Virus record (IMG/VR): IMGVR_UViG_3300025508_000107
Coordinates: 1-29,661 of that record
Length of the DNA stretch: 29,661 nt
From: a virus
Direction: 5' to 3' (one strand)
This document shows positions 16,701-25,162 of the stretch, one piece after another. Numbering within the stretch: position 1 is the stretch's first letter; each line of letters begins with the position of its first letter. The notes beneath the pieces are model-generated. The model was not told where the DNA came from and searched no databases. It worked only from the letters and a program-made list of their open reading frames with translations. Made by a program: the position numbers and the translations under genes.

Positions 16701-18948
16701 GACCTACTTTAGGAGCTCCAGATAAACTTGCTCCAGCACTAGTAAAGTTGTTAGCAACATCTGATTTTCTTGGTCTAAAGTCTATGCAATCTCTTAATTG
16801 TAAATTGCCAGCTGCTCCAGAAAAACTTGGAATGTTTACATAATCTGCAGTAGGATATGAATCAACACAGAAATAATCTCCAGCTCCATGAATATAATAT
16901 TTAAATGTTACTACCATATCACCAGTTGGTAAAGGTGCAGTACCACCAATTTTAACAATCTTACCTTCATCATAGAAGTTATCTCTTTGACCATTGTCAA
17001 GAGTAAAGTTTGCTGTTTGATCTGTACCACCAAAATCAACAATAGAAACAATTTCAATAATATCAGCTTTGTTTAACTCATAAGAAGCTGCGCTACCATT
17101 GGTAACATTTATTGTTTCTACTTGAGTTGTATTAGTTTTAGTTTTTGGTGCAATTGTCTTTTTAATTGTAGCTACAACATTACAAACAACGCCATCAGAA
17201 ATTCCAATAGCTGATGTATCATATGAAACTCCAGTAGTACCATTACCACCAGCACTTTTATTTCCAAGAACATTAGTTTTAACATCGCCTCCAACGGGAG
17301 CAATAATAATATCATTAACGTCTTCAAATAAACCAACTGAAGTTGTTATTGATAAAGTTCCAGATCCAGTTGTTGCTTGAAATAATCTTTTAATAGAGTA
17401 CGTCGTATCTCGAGTTGGATCTGCTAATGTTTTAATAGCACTTTGTGGTAATTTAAATACTGCTGCGTTATGACCAACATCAAATCTTGTACCATCAGCT
17501 GCTGCAACCAAGTTACCAACAAAACCATATGTCGATTGTGATACGTTATCAACAGCGCTAAATGTGCCGGACGACATTACAATATCGAATAGGTATAGTC
17601 TTACATGATCCGAGAATGATTCCATTCCTCTTACACGAGCAGTACCAACTGAAGCGGCTGCAGCTTTTAAAGTAATTGGAGTAAAGTTTTCTAGATCTGG
17701 AACACCTTGTAATCCAGTTGTATCTAATTTAATATAGTTACCAACATTAATTTGCGTATTAGATTCATTATAGAATCCAGTAGCATCTGATCCTCTAGGC
17801 TTATCAATATCAATGTAAGTTGTTCCAACCTTATGGTTTCTATAACCTTGAACATACGCAGTGGATGGTTCAACACCTAACGCAATTTTATCAGCGCTTC
17901 CACCTTCAGCCGCCGTATATTTACCAAAGTTACCTGCCTCGTCATTTAAGTGTTCTAGAATTTCTAATTCAAATGGCTTAACGACATAATCACCAGACTC
18001 ATCAAAGGTTCTTTGCGCAAGTCTTAACGATAGTCCAGTATCTTCAGTTTTATCAGTTTTATCAACGCCTATAGATCCATTTTGAATTGTTAGTAGCGTG
18101 ATATATTTATCAATTGTTCTACTATCAATATTAATTGGTTGTTTAATTAAAGTTGTTAATATTTGATATCTGTTAGCACCTGGGGCAGAAGTGTTTGGAA
18201 CTCCTTGAGCATTGTCAACTAACGTAGCATCGCTTGCCGAACTTACAAGATTTTCAGCAACTTGCAGTCCAACAATATAAGAAGGATTTGACGTGTACTT
18301 ATCTAAAATAAGAGTAGATGAAGGTACATATGTAAAACATCCAGATATAAAATAAACACCTTCTGTTATAGAAACAGAAGAACCTTGACCTACTGGATCA
18401 GCAATAGTCGAAGCTGATCCAGTGCCTGTATCTGATCCGCCACCAACCATTCCATATTTTACTGGATCTGCATTTGATGTAAATACTTCGCCTGAAGCAA
18501 ACTTTTCTACTGTATTATTTGTACCACCAGATTTTTGATATTTAATATAAAGAGTATCTGGATCTAATCCTTCTGCAACTACTGCTTGTAAAACTGTTGC
18601 TGTTACTTGGTTACCACTATTACCAGTACCAGTAATTGTACTTCCAACAAAGCTTTGTAACCCACCCGAAGTATATGCTACACTACTATAAGTAAATGAA
18701 GCTTCAACTTTGATATAGTCATATTCAATGTTAAGAGATAAGTCTCCATTTACAACTCGTGAACCATCTTTAAAAGCGTATTGTCCATGCCTATCAATCT
18801 GAGCCTGCAAGGCTGATTGCATTTGAGTAAGTTCTCTAGCTTGTACTGCAAATCCAGGACGAAACAAAATCCTATGATAGTTTTTAGCTTCATTGAAGTC
18901 GTCGTAATATGGCGAGACTGAATAGGTTTTTATAGATGTTGTAGTCAT
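13714..18948 (-). CDS. Giant baseplate/tail connector protein with DUF4815-type N-terminus (gp9/gp10 position)
   Basis: A 1744-residue virion protein. The first 85 or so residues match what I know of DUF4815 proteins: YYDDFNEAKNYHRILFRPGF, then AVQARELTQMQSALQAQIDR and GQYAFKDGSRVVNGD. Residues about 95-155 contain a small beta insertion. Around residue 1020 is an odd Gly/aromatic stretch (RGGDWWDFTGRGFRPFGGGG), followed at about 1085 by VNFVPFMRSRKVYFKASQMK and KVYAFFNDINV, a recurrent phage structural pattern. Residues about 1244-1400 form another conserved block (DPLAQSILIEKSGGIYATSI, PVYLMQDQEYAIVI, FFTSQNASTWTPDQSRDLKF). The C-terminus is beta-rich. It follows gp8 where T4 has 9 and 10, so it probably joins baseplate and fibres. 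Its own late promoter precedes it. The exact function is inferred. Confidence 0.8.
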   Translation of the reverse strand: MTTTSIKTYSVSPYYDDFNEAKNYHRILFRPGFAVQARELTQMQSALQAQIDRHGQYAFKDGSRVVNGDLSLNIEYDYIKVEASFTYSSVAYTSGGLQSFVGSTITGTGNSGNQVTATVLQAVVAEGLDPDTLYIKYQKSGGTNNTVEKFASGEVFTSNADPVKYGMVGGGSDTGTGSASTIADPVGQGSSVSITEGVYFISGCFTYVPSSTLILDKYTSNPSYIVGLQVAENLVSSASDATLVDNAQGVPNTSAPGANRYQILTTLIKQPINIDSRTIDKYITLLTIQNGSIGVDKTDKTEDTGLSLRLAQRTFDESGDYVVKPFELEILEHLNDEAGNFGKYTAAEGGSADKIALGVEPSTAYVQGYRNHKVGTTYIDIDKPRGSDATGFYNESNTQINVGNYIKLDTTGLQGVPDLENFTPITLKAAAASVGTARVRGMESFSDHVRLYLFDIVMSSGTFSAVDNVSQSTYGFVGNLVAAADGTRFDVGHNAAVFKLPQSAIKTLADPTRDTTYSIKRLFQATTGSGTLSITTSVGLFEDVNDIIIAPVGGDVKTNVLGNKSAGGNGTTGVSYDTSAIGISDGVVCNVVATIKKTIAPKTKTNTTQVETINVTNGSAASYELNKADIIEIVSIVDFGGTDQTANFTLDNGQRDNFYDEGKIVKIGGTAPLPTGDMVVTFKYYIHGAGDYFCVDSYPTADYVNIPSFSGAAGNLQLRDCIDFRPRKSDVANNFTSAGASLSGAPKVGHALVADINYYLPRIDKLIIKRDGEFEIIKGVPSEYPQPPEDKEDGLTLYQLKLKPYGFTLADIIPEMKDNKRYTMEDIGKLDKRIKNIEYYTSLSLLEQSAADVHMVDGAGLSRFKNGIIVDSFKDQSIADMTHPECSESVDKENGILRPECPAKNVNLITSPSIAGTAQKTGSNWTLPYSQVIHTKQPYASVAINVNPYNVFTWNGRVQLSPESDEWKETDVRPDIIIDATGQYDQFVQRAEEDGILGTVWNEWETNWTGRQLETEVSSTTRRVRGGDWWDFTGRGFRPFGGGGQIGTTTLTTTTATSNQSRSGLRTDVAFDTVTREAGNRIVEVNFVPFMRSRKVYFKASQMKPKTKVYAFFNDINVTAFCREEAYQEWSNTSNVINYSGATSHPGGSSGVLTTDNTGAITGSFIIPRNASIKFKTGTKEFRLSDSTANDKQAEGTSAETMFHAQGLIESTQRTVTNTKVPRLETSRLNDNRTISETFSRTATTWSDPLAQSILIEKSGGIYATSIDLFFKSKYTIKTGDDVQIPVSISIVATENGTPTQIVVPGSEVELYPGNVNTSATATTATRFTFETPVYLMQDQEYAIVIQADCDEYECWVAEMGGFDVTNTNYRINKQPHGGSFFTSQNASTWTPDQSRDLKFTINRAQFSTNKEVTFVNDTIEVKSLKPDALSTTSGSGVITVRHKNHGMHGASSSVIIAGVSTFNGIDNTNINGTHTISNITHDSYTITANNSDTADTSGSGGGVNITATENRHYDVCHLQAAQVILPGTDIRYYLTATSQKSIDGSETPYAVKDIIEILPNMNQFFPTPRVVSSTANEVGGTKTFTLKAVLTSDNDHLTPVLDANRLSVITVQNKIGSNGTVAETNAYGGSELSKYITKKIDLAEEADVIDMFLSVNRPSGTNIDLYYKTLPSGSDIDFNGLDWIAALPVDAIPTNDNNSVYNEVKYSIDPTGSFGSMAFKIILRSQNSSTPPTVKDFRAIAAT

Positions 18949-18969
18949 ATTTTCTCTCTTTTAAACTAA

Positions 18970-18977
18970 TATTTATA
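18970..18977 (-). promoter_or_regulatory. T4-type late promoter match upstream of the 1744-residue gene
   Basis: Exact TATAAATA on the minus strand, starting one base after the gp8 stop TAA. It sits in a palindromic context (18966..18981, CTAATAT-AA-ATATTAG). The predicted start near 18964 leaves a 16-base leader with a GAGAG ribosome site before the ATG at 18948. Confidence 0.65.
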
Positions 18978-20381
18978 TTAGAATTCGATGATGATTTTTA
19001 TATCTTCAATTTGCGAAGCGGTTCTATCAATCGGGTTTCTGTTTTCTAAGAATATAACATCACCACTATGAACGTCAACTTCTGGATTAATTAGGAAATC
19101 ATTAGAAGCTGGTTTTGGTGTTCCTTCAGCTCCTGATGTTGCTCCAGCAACAGTACTTCCAGTAACAAAATTACCATAACCAGTTTTAGAATTTTGTAGA
19201 TAATGCACATAACCAGTTCCACTATCAACTTCAACTACAAACGCTTGTGCTAAGGTTGCGCCACTGCCTTGAGTGATTAGTTCATCAACAGTAAAAGAAG
19301 ATGTTGTTGACGCAAAGCTAAGAGCTGGAGTTGCCTTTAGAGTAGCAGAAGTTGAAATAGTAGCAGTTCCAAAGTTAAATGGATTTTTTACTAATGTGAT
19401 TTGTCTAAAGTCATTACCAGTTGTTAGGTCACCACCACCAGTTCCATCTAGTAATGTATTAACTGCCGAGAAGAAACCACCAAGTTCTTTAACTGGATTT
19501 GTTCCATGACCATTTTCAGGAGAGAGTACAGCCCGAGCCGAAGCATCAGAACCACCTCCACCAGAAATTACAATATGAGCAGTAGAATAATCAGTACCTT
19601 TTGCGGTAACTGTAATTTCTGTTACAGCACCACCAGAAATAGTAGCAGTAGCAGTAGCTCCTGTTCCAGATCCAGTAATATAGACATTAGGAGCTGATGT
19701 ATAACCAGTACCACCCGAGCCAGCTGGTACTTCAATTCTTTCAATACCAGCTGCAGTTGTAGAATCCCTTGAAGCCTTTTGGTTTAAATACTGAGCATAA
19801 TCACCTTCAGATAAAGCAACTTCAGCAGCAGCATCATCAGCAAATGATTCAACATTAATAGTTTTAACAGGCATATAAGAAGTTGTAAGGAATTTTTCTG
19901 CATCGGCGACGGCTACCGTATACATATATTTCCAAATATAACCATCAGATTCCGCTGTTGGAGCAGTCAATGTTTGTGTTGGTTCTTGAGTTGATCCAGT
20001 GCCAGGAGAGTATATAACCTTATATACTTTAAACTCTGATGTAATAACATAGAATGCTTTGTCAAACATATTAGGATCGTTTGAGTCCCATTCAACATAG
20101 CTAGTACCAGTAGTCCAAGTATGTCTTGGAACAACATGAGATACATCTGCAGCATTTAGCTTTTTAAGCGCAAAAATGTTTTCTCTAGCTTCTACAAGAT
20201 CATCAATTGTATCGCTTGGGGTAAATGGTTCAGTATCTGTTGTGTCTGAAACTGAGTATGACCATGCATCTGTTTTACCAATTGCTACGAATACGCTTGA
20301 ACCAGATACCGGTGTGTTAATATCGTCTTTGAAATTCTCTGCATTCAAAGTTCTGAATTTAGAAGTTACTATTGCCGTCAT
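18978..20381 (-). CDS. gp8: Baseplate wedge protein gp8
   Basis: This is a gp8-type wedge subunit. It has 467 residues against 334 in T4. The N-terminus has the family pattern: FVAIGKTDAWSYS, then DLVEARENIFALKKLNAADV, VVPRHTWTTGTSYVEWD, KAFYVITSEFKVYKVIY and ESDGYIWKYMYTVAVADAEK (the DGY-WK-mY segment is typical). The extra length comes from two beta insertions. Residues about 215-290 hold GYTSAP repeats, shared with the gp7-like neighbour. Residues about 360-420 hold a DELITQGSGAT...NFVTGSTVAGATSG domain, also seen in gp53. The C-terminus (VFLENRNPIDRTASQIEDIK) resumes the gp8 pattern. ATG at 20381 follows AGGAAAT, and 12 bases separate it from the upstream stop. Confidence 0.82.
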   Translation of the reverse strand: MTAIVTSKFRTLNAENFKDDINTPVSGSSVFVAIGKTDAWSYSVSDTTDTEPFTPSDTIDDLVEARENIFALKKLNAADVSHVVPRHTWTTGTSYVEWDSNDPNMFDKAFYVITSEFKVYKVIYSPGTGSTQEPTQTLTAPTAESDGYIWKYMYTVAVADAEKFLTTSYMPVKTINVESFADDAAAEVALSEGDYAQYLNQKASRDSTTAAGIERIEVPAGSGGTGYTSAPNVYITGSGTGATATATISGGAVTEITVTAKGTDYSTAHIVISGGGGSDASARAVLSPENGHGTNPVKELGGFFSAVNTLLDGTGGGDLTTGNDFRQITLVKNPFNFGTATISTSATLKATPALSFASTTSSFTVDELITQGSGATLAQAFVVEVDSGTGYVHYLQNSKTGYGNFVTGSTVAGATSGAEGTPKPASNDFLINPEVDVHSGDVIFLENRNPIDRTASQIEDIKIIIEF

Positions 20382-20393
20382 GATTATTTCCTA

Positions 20394-22802
20394 TTAATTT
20401 GTGTGTACAAACGAGTTAACGTTATATTTATTTATATCACTTATCGAAGTACTTTGTAAATCTACACCGCCTAATACCTCTAAAGTTTCATTAAAATCGT
20501 AAAGCATATTATTGTTTAATATGTTTGTTTTTTGACTATAATAGTCATTTTCTGGTTGGGTTCTATATCCAGCTGAAACAACGGTTACTTCATTACCGCC
20601 CATAAATTTATCTGATGCTGGAGTAGTTTCTGTTATATTCCAGTTTTGGCCAGATGTAAGAACGCCCTTTTGTAAAAGCTTGCCATTATATAATTGCCTG
20701 GCTCTGACTGAAGCAACAGTTTGGACAGGGTTTATAACTTTATTAAATTGCGGATCAATACTAGTATGATTTAATTCTAAAATCCTAGTAACCTTTTGCA
20801 CTTTAACTCTATCTTCATTCTTAGCTCTTGAAGCAATATAAACTCCAGGTGTTATAACATAACCAAATCCTGGATTAACAATTTCTGCTGATACTATTTT
20901 AGATGGAACTAATTGTACCTTTGCTGTTGCGTTACCAGCAATAGATATAGTAGGAACTTCAGTATATCCAGAACCAGGATTAATAATATTGATATGTGAC
21001 ACAGAACCATTTTCAATATAAGCAATAGCAGTTGCGCCAATACCATTTCCGCCAGATATAACAACTGTAGGTTGTGATGTGTATCCACTACCAATAGAAT
21101 TCATTTCTATTCTATTAACACTAGTAGGTGCTAATATATATTTACCACTTGCTGTAATATTAGTTTCTAATGGTATGCCAAGATTATCTTTAGATGTTGG
21201 TTGATCAAATAATATTTCTGGTGGTATAGAATATTTTTTAGTTGTATCTGGAACAACATTAATACTAGCAATTTTAGATAAATTTGGATTTCCTGCAACA
21301 TTAGCAAAGGCAGAAGAATAATTAGCTCCAGCATTTGTAACTGTGGCTCCATTAATTCTGCCTTTAGCATCAATAGTACATGTAACAACAGCTTGTGTTA
21401 TTGTTTCACCAGTCCGTTCTACACCATTAATCACAATTGTAGGAGCACTTGTATAACCAAAACCAGTATCTGCTATTTCAACACCAGTTACTGTACCAGC
21501 ATTTACGCCAGACTGTGGTACAACCAATGATAATCTTCCAGATCTATGAATATCTACATATGTAAATGGTAAATACTGTGAAGCAAACATTTCAACAAGT
21601 AACGCAATATCTTCAATACCTATAACACCAGGCTGTAAGTCTGGCATGGAAGATAATGTAAATCTATTTGTTCTTCCATAACCAAAATAGCTTTCACCTG
21701 TTAATTGATTATGTTTAGGACCACCAACATATCTTAATTCTCTTAGGAGTTTTTGATCATCTCCTAGCTCATCACGAGTAGCAAATAACTGAATTAAAAT
21801 TTCAGCAAAGTATTTAAAACCTGCTGGGTGAACTAATCGATTATAGAAGAAATCCCACGATGATAAATTTTGACCAGTACGTATGAGATACGAGAATTTT
21901 TGATATCTTAAACTATCTTGAATTTTAATTGTATCAGACAAGAAACCTTTCTTATCTAAATAGATACCACCCTTTGGAAGAGCTGGATTTACTTCCCAAT
22001 TACCTGATGATGGAATAAGAGTTTCATCCCATGGATATTCGACTTCAACTTCATCATCAAATAAAAGTCTAAAGAAAACTTCAATAGAATCTGATGAACC
22101 ACGAATTTTATAATACTCTGTAATTGCTTTATAAAGATTTCTTTTATTAACTTGAATCGAACGAGGAATAACAGCAGCAATTTCTTTTTGTATAAGTTCT
22201 AGGTATTGAGATGATGTCCTATCAATATCCATAGACTCTTCAATCGTATTAAGAGCATATGAAGCGCCTGGGCCAGCCCAGTATTTAATTGGTGTTACAA
22301 GAGAAGCTTTTTGTGTATTATAAGAATCTAATCCTGTGACAGTGAATGTCTTACCAATAGCAGACCTCGTCGTAGCAAGAGACCCTGGAAGATTATTACC
22401 GTTTGTAATAAAAACATTGTTTTCATCCATTGCAAATGTAACAATAAATCCAGCACTATCAGTTAATGTAAGTACCGAGTTTGCTCCATCATCATCAGTA
22501 AAGAAATGATCGTTTTCATTCTTAGGATCATTAACTCTAAATACTGCTTTACCATCTAATACTATATCAGTGTATGTCTCTGTCTCTTGATATATAAACT
22601 CTTCTAAGTTCATATACGTATAATAAGCTTCTAATAATAGTTGTATACCACCAGAATTTTCTAGTATCTCAGATGGTATTAACTCTTCAGTTCTTAAGTT
22701 TTCTTTTGTTACCGCTTTGGAAGAAGCTCTAGATTCAATATACCCAGGTGAAGATATATCCGAAGAAAAATGAACATTATTAGGGTTATGAGTTCCAGCC
22801 AT
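20394..22802 (-). CDS. Baseplate wedge protein, gp7-like, with GYTSAP repeats
   Basis: This is an 802-residue virion protein in the position of T4 gene 7, between gp6 and gp8; T4 gp7 has 1032 residues. I chose ATG at 22802, one base after the gp6 stop. A GTG at 22874 would extend the frame into gp6, and MAGTHNPNNVHF is a natural start. The N-terminal half holds helical segments (GGIQLLLEAYYTYMNLEEFI, QLLxE-like, IAAVIPRSIQVNKRNLYKAI) and FRLLFDDEVEVEYPW. Residues about 437-657 contain five GxGYTxxPTxxIxG-type beta repeats (for example IGSGYTSQPTVVISGGNG, NPGSGYTEVPTISIAG). The C-terminus includes ARQLYNGKLLQKGVLTSGQN. The assignment to gp7 rests mainly on gene order. A late-promoter match for gp8 lies within its last codons. 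Confidence 0.72.
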   Translation of the reverse strand: MAGTHNPNNVHFSSDISSPGYIESRASSKAVTKENLRTEELIPSEILENSGGIQLLLEAYYTYMNLEEFIYQETETYTDIVLDGKAVFRVNDPKNENDHFFTDDDGANSVLTLTDSAGFIVTFAMDENNVFITNGNNLPGSLATTRSAIGKTFTVTGLDSYNTQKASLVTPIKYWAGPGASYALNTIEESMDIDRTSSQYLELIQKEIAAVIPRSIQVNKRNLYKAITEYYKIRGSSDSIEVFFRLLFDDEVEVEYPWDETLIPSSGNWEVNPALPKGGIYLDKKGFLSDTIKIQDSLRYQKFSYLIRTGQNLSSWDFFYNRLVHPAGFKYFAEILIQLFATRDELGDDQKLLRELRYVGGPKHNQLTGESYFGYGRTNRFTLSSMPDLQPGVIGIEDIALLVEMFASQYLPFTYVDIHRSGRLSLVVPQSGVNAGTVTGVEIADTGFGYTSAPTIVINGVERTGETITQAVVTCTIDAKGRINGATVTNAGANYSSAFANVAGNPNLSKIASINVVPDTTKKYSIPPEILFDQPTSKDNLGIPLETNITASGKYILAPTSVNRIEMNSIGSGYTSQPTVVISGGNGIGATAIAYIENGSVSHINIINPGSGYTEVPTISIAGNATAKVQLVPSKIVSAEIVNPGFGYVITPGVYIASRAKNEDRVKVQKVTRILELNHTSIDPQFNKVINPVQTVASVRARQLYNGKLLQKGVLTSGQNWNITETTPASDKFMGGNEVTVVSAGYRTQPENDYYSQKTNILNNNMLYDFNETLEVLGGVDLQSTSISDINKYNVNSFVHTN
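20429..20436 (-). promoter_or_regulatory. T4-type late promoter match upstream of gp8
   Basis: Exact TATAAATA on the minus strand, inside the codons for the C-terminal DINKYN stretch of the gp7-like gene. The predicted start near 20423 gives a leader of about 42 bases before the gp8 ATG, including AGGAAAT as ribosome site. Confidence 0.55.
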
Positions 22803-22803
22803 C

Positions 22804-24669
22804 TTATCTGAGCCTTGAAGTAGTTGTATAGTTAATCGTACCCGAAGAACCTGATACAGAAATTGTATCGACACTTGGAGTGATTTGTACTCTTAATGGA
22901 TCAATAGCAATTAACTGATCTCTCTTTGGTGCTAAATCTAATGAATCCGGAGTAACTGTAACTCTAATTGTATTATTAGAATCATCATCAGGAACAAAGT
23001 TGTTTAAAATAATTGATCCAGCTGTCACATCAATAAGTCCAGCATCATTAATAACAGTTACATTCTCAGAGTTAATAACTTTGTAAACAATAACCTGTCT
23101 GTCTGTAGATCCACTAATAGGAATATCACCAAAGTATACTTCTTCACCACCATATTTCCACATTGTTGAAGAAATAATAAAGTTAGCAGAAGATCCTGAC
23201 TTAAAGAATGGTGCTGTAAACTGCAAGTTAAAATTGTTATCCTGGCCAGACGCAAGTTTATTGGGAGTAATATTCATAAACATATATGGTCTTACATTAC
23301 TATTTTGAATAGACGGATCAGCATTATCAATCGCTTTAAGTAATTGAGAATGTCTAAATACACCATCAAACTTATTAAGTTCATTAAAGTTATAATCAGA
23401 TATAGTATCTCTCACAACAGCAGTTAATTCAACAGATGATCGATCTGTTAAGTTTGGATTATATTTAAATGCCACGTCTAATTCTAGATATGTAAAATTA
23501 GGATCAACAATAACTGGAGTAATAGATACAACACTCTTACCTTTAAGAATTGTATTGGTAATTTCGGTTTTTTCGTTTTGAGTTAATATCTCGTTAACAA
23601 GTGGTTTAATTGAAATATAAACAGCACCATAATCTGGTGGATTATTATCTTCGCCACCCCATGTAGAGATAGAATTAATATTAGTAAATTCTTTTTGAAT
23701 AATTGCTCTATAATCATCAGAAGTTACAGCTCTATTCTGAGATGTAAATGTTAAAGGCGCGTTAAATCTTATAGATTCGTTTGTTTCTTTTGGTGTGCCG
23801 CCTTGAGCTTTAGATAATGTATTAACTGTAATATTTGCATATCCACTAATGTTATCTACCATTGTAAATACATTAGCACCATTTGAATCTTCACCATTTG
23901 TAAAGACATAGTCAAGAGTTACAATATTATTATTAAGCGGTTTCTTACCTGTAACACCATCGCCGAAATATACCTCAAAGTATTCATTCGAATTTTCTTG
24001 GAGATAAAAAACTCTACTTGATGAATTAACATTAAGTAAAGATTCAAACTGCGTATAGTTATCATAAGATGTAGATTGCTCATTAGCTTGAATAAGAACT
24101 CTTAATGTTGAAGTATCGGCGTCGTCATCAGATATTTGATACTTTTGATTTTCAATATCATTATCAACTCTATATAAAAGCTTCTTACGAGTTCCTTCTA
24201 CAACTATTACATTATCAAATGTAAATGTATTACCATCGTCTGAAATAACAGCAGACTGCTCTTGAAGTACAACATATCTATAATTTCTACCATCAACTTG
24301 AGTGGTTAGCTTAGACCCACGAGGAAGAGTTAGCGTAGATGGAATAACACCAGACTCAGCAGAGACGTCTACTGTAATTGTAATAGTAGCTCGAGGTGCT
24401 AGAACTGAACGAGGTATATAACCTAAGAGCTTAGCACGAGTAACAATGTTACCACGTATCTGAGCTGAATCTAAAAACGCTTCGTTTAAAGCAAAGTGCG
24501 CGGTCATAGCATTATAATGTGTATTATAAGCTAATACATCTAAGAGTGAAGACAAACCCGATCCTTCAAAATCATGACTATTAAAAGCTGTTTGAGTCTT
24601 TAAATAGTTCTTAAGATTCTTTTTAATCTGATCGAAATCAAGTTCGGTTACATTTAAATTAGTTGCCAT
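22804..24669 (-). CDS. gp6: Baseplate wedge protein gp6
   Basis: Gp6 forms the ring that ties the six wedges together and is related to gpJ of P2-like phages. The protein has 621 residues; T4 gp6 has 660. The N-terminus carries the strongest family signature: LDFDQIKKNLKNYLKTQTAF, then DFEGSGLSSLLDVLAYNTHY, NEAFLDSAQIRGNIV and RAKLLGYIPRS. The centre has FEVYFGDGVTGKKP, YDVF-like strands and FTSQNRAVTSDDYRAII, typical of the baseplate J-like fold. The C-terminal part is beta-rich with a TVTPDSLDL strand. ATG at 24669 follows an AAGG about 10 bases upstream, and gp25 ends 6 bases before. The stop TAA at 22804 is followed after one base by the ATG of the next gene. Nothing appears broken. Confidence 0.95.
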   Translation of the reverse strand: MATNLNVTELDFDQIKKNLKNYLKTQTAFNSHDFEGSGLSSLLDVLAYNTHYNAMTAHFALNEAFLDSAQIRGNIVTRAKLLGYIPRSVLAPRATITITVDVSAESGVIPSTLTLPRGSKLTTQVDGRNYRYVVLQEQSAVISDDGNTFTFDNVIVVEGTRKKLLYRVDNDIENQKYQISDDDADTSTLRVLIQANEQSTSYDNYTQFESLLNVNSSSRVFYLQENSNEYFEVYFGDGVTGKKPLNNNIVTLDYVFTNGEDSNGANVFTMVDNISGYANITVNTLSKAQGGTPKETNESIRFNAPLTFTSQNRAVTSDDYRAIIQKEFTNINSISTWGGEDNNPPDYGAVYISIKPLVNEILTQNEKTEITNTILKGKSVVSITPVIVDPNFTYLELDVAFKYNPNLTDRSSVELTAVVRDTISDYNFNELNKFDGVFRHSQLLKAIDNADPSIQNSNVRPYMFMNITPNKLASGQDNNFNLQFTAPFFKSGSSANFIISSTMWKYGGEEVYFGDIPISGSTDRQVIVYKVINSENVTVINDAGLIDVTAGSIILNNFVPDDDSNNTIRVTVTPDSLDLAPKRDQLIAIDPLRVQITPSVDTISVSGSSGTINYTTTSRLR

Positions 24670-24675
24670 ATCTTA

Positions 24676-25149
24676 TTACCTTAAACGTTTTAGTACGATT
24701 TCTACTGTTTCTTGAGAATCGTATTCTTTGATTCTAAATTTAACAAGAATCCTATATGAATTATTATCTACTTCATCAACAATATTAATGAATATAAGTT
24801 CTACTCGTTGTTCACCATCAGTTATAGCTCTTGCTATATTTTCTTTTAAAGCTTGTTTTGTAATTTCATCAGCCGGTTCAAAGAGAAGAGCTCTCATATT
24901 AGCTCCAAGACCAAGAGCAAATGGTTTTTCATAAAAATTAGTTAAGAGTAAATTACGTACAGCATATTTAATAGCTCTATCATCCTTTAATGGTATAATA
25001 TCATTACGTATTGGATGAAGAGTTAAGTTAAGATCAAGATCAGTCCAGGGCTTTAGTCGCGACGCAGACTGTACTCGCTTAAGATCGCCAATAATACCGC
25101 TTGGTTCAAGTATCTGACTGGATTTATCTGATAAATTTGTAGTAGACAT
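24676..25149 (-). CDS. gp25: Baseplate wedge protein and sheath initiator gp25
   Basis: This is a member of the GPW/gp25 family, which docks on the wedge and primes polymerisation of the contractile sheath; TssE is the type VI secretion relative. It has 157 residues against 132 in T4. The N-terminus (about 30 residues, with SSQILEPSGIIGDLKRVQSA) looks like an extension. The family core follows: WTDLDLNLTLHPIRNDIIPL, AIKYAVRNLLLTNFYEKPF, LGANMRALLFEPADEIT, then the beta strand NNSYRILVKFRI and a basic end VLKRLR. It is separated from gp6 by 6 bases, as in the T4 order 25-6. ATG at 25149 is the only good start. The only ribosome-site candidate is GAGG, about 12 bases upstream. Confidence 0.93.
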   Translation of the reverse strand: MSTTNLSDKSSQILEPSGIIGDLKRVQSASRLKPWTDLDLNLTLHPIRNDIIPLKDDRAIKYAVRNLLLTNFYEKPFALGLGANMRALLFEPADEITKQALKENIARAITDGEQRVELIFINIVDEVDNNSYRILVKFRIKEYDSQETVEIVLKRLR

Positions 25150-25154
25150 ATAAC

Positions 25155-25162
25155 TATTTATA
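25155..25162 (-). promoter_or_regulatory. T4-type late promoter match, TATAAATA, at the gp25 start
   Basis: The exact consensus on the minus strand overlaps the stop codon of the upstream gene. If the element occupies about -13 to -6 as in T4, the first transcribed base would be the A of the gp25 ATG (25149). That would make a leaderless message. GAGG just upstream could serve read-through RNA. A chance match in AT-rich DNA is possible. Confidence 0.45.

Noticed and set aside
22803-22874. GTG at 22874 as start of the gp7-like gene
   Set aside because: It would add 24 residues overlapping the end of gp6. ATG at 22802, one base after the gp6 stop, gives the natural N-terminus MAGTHNPNN.
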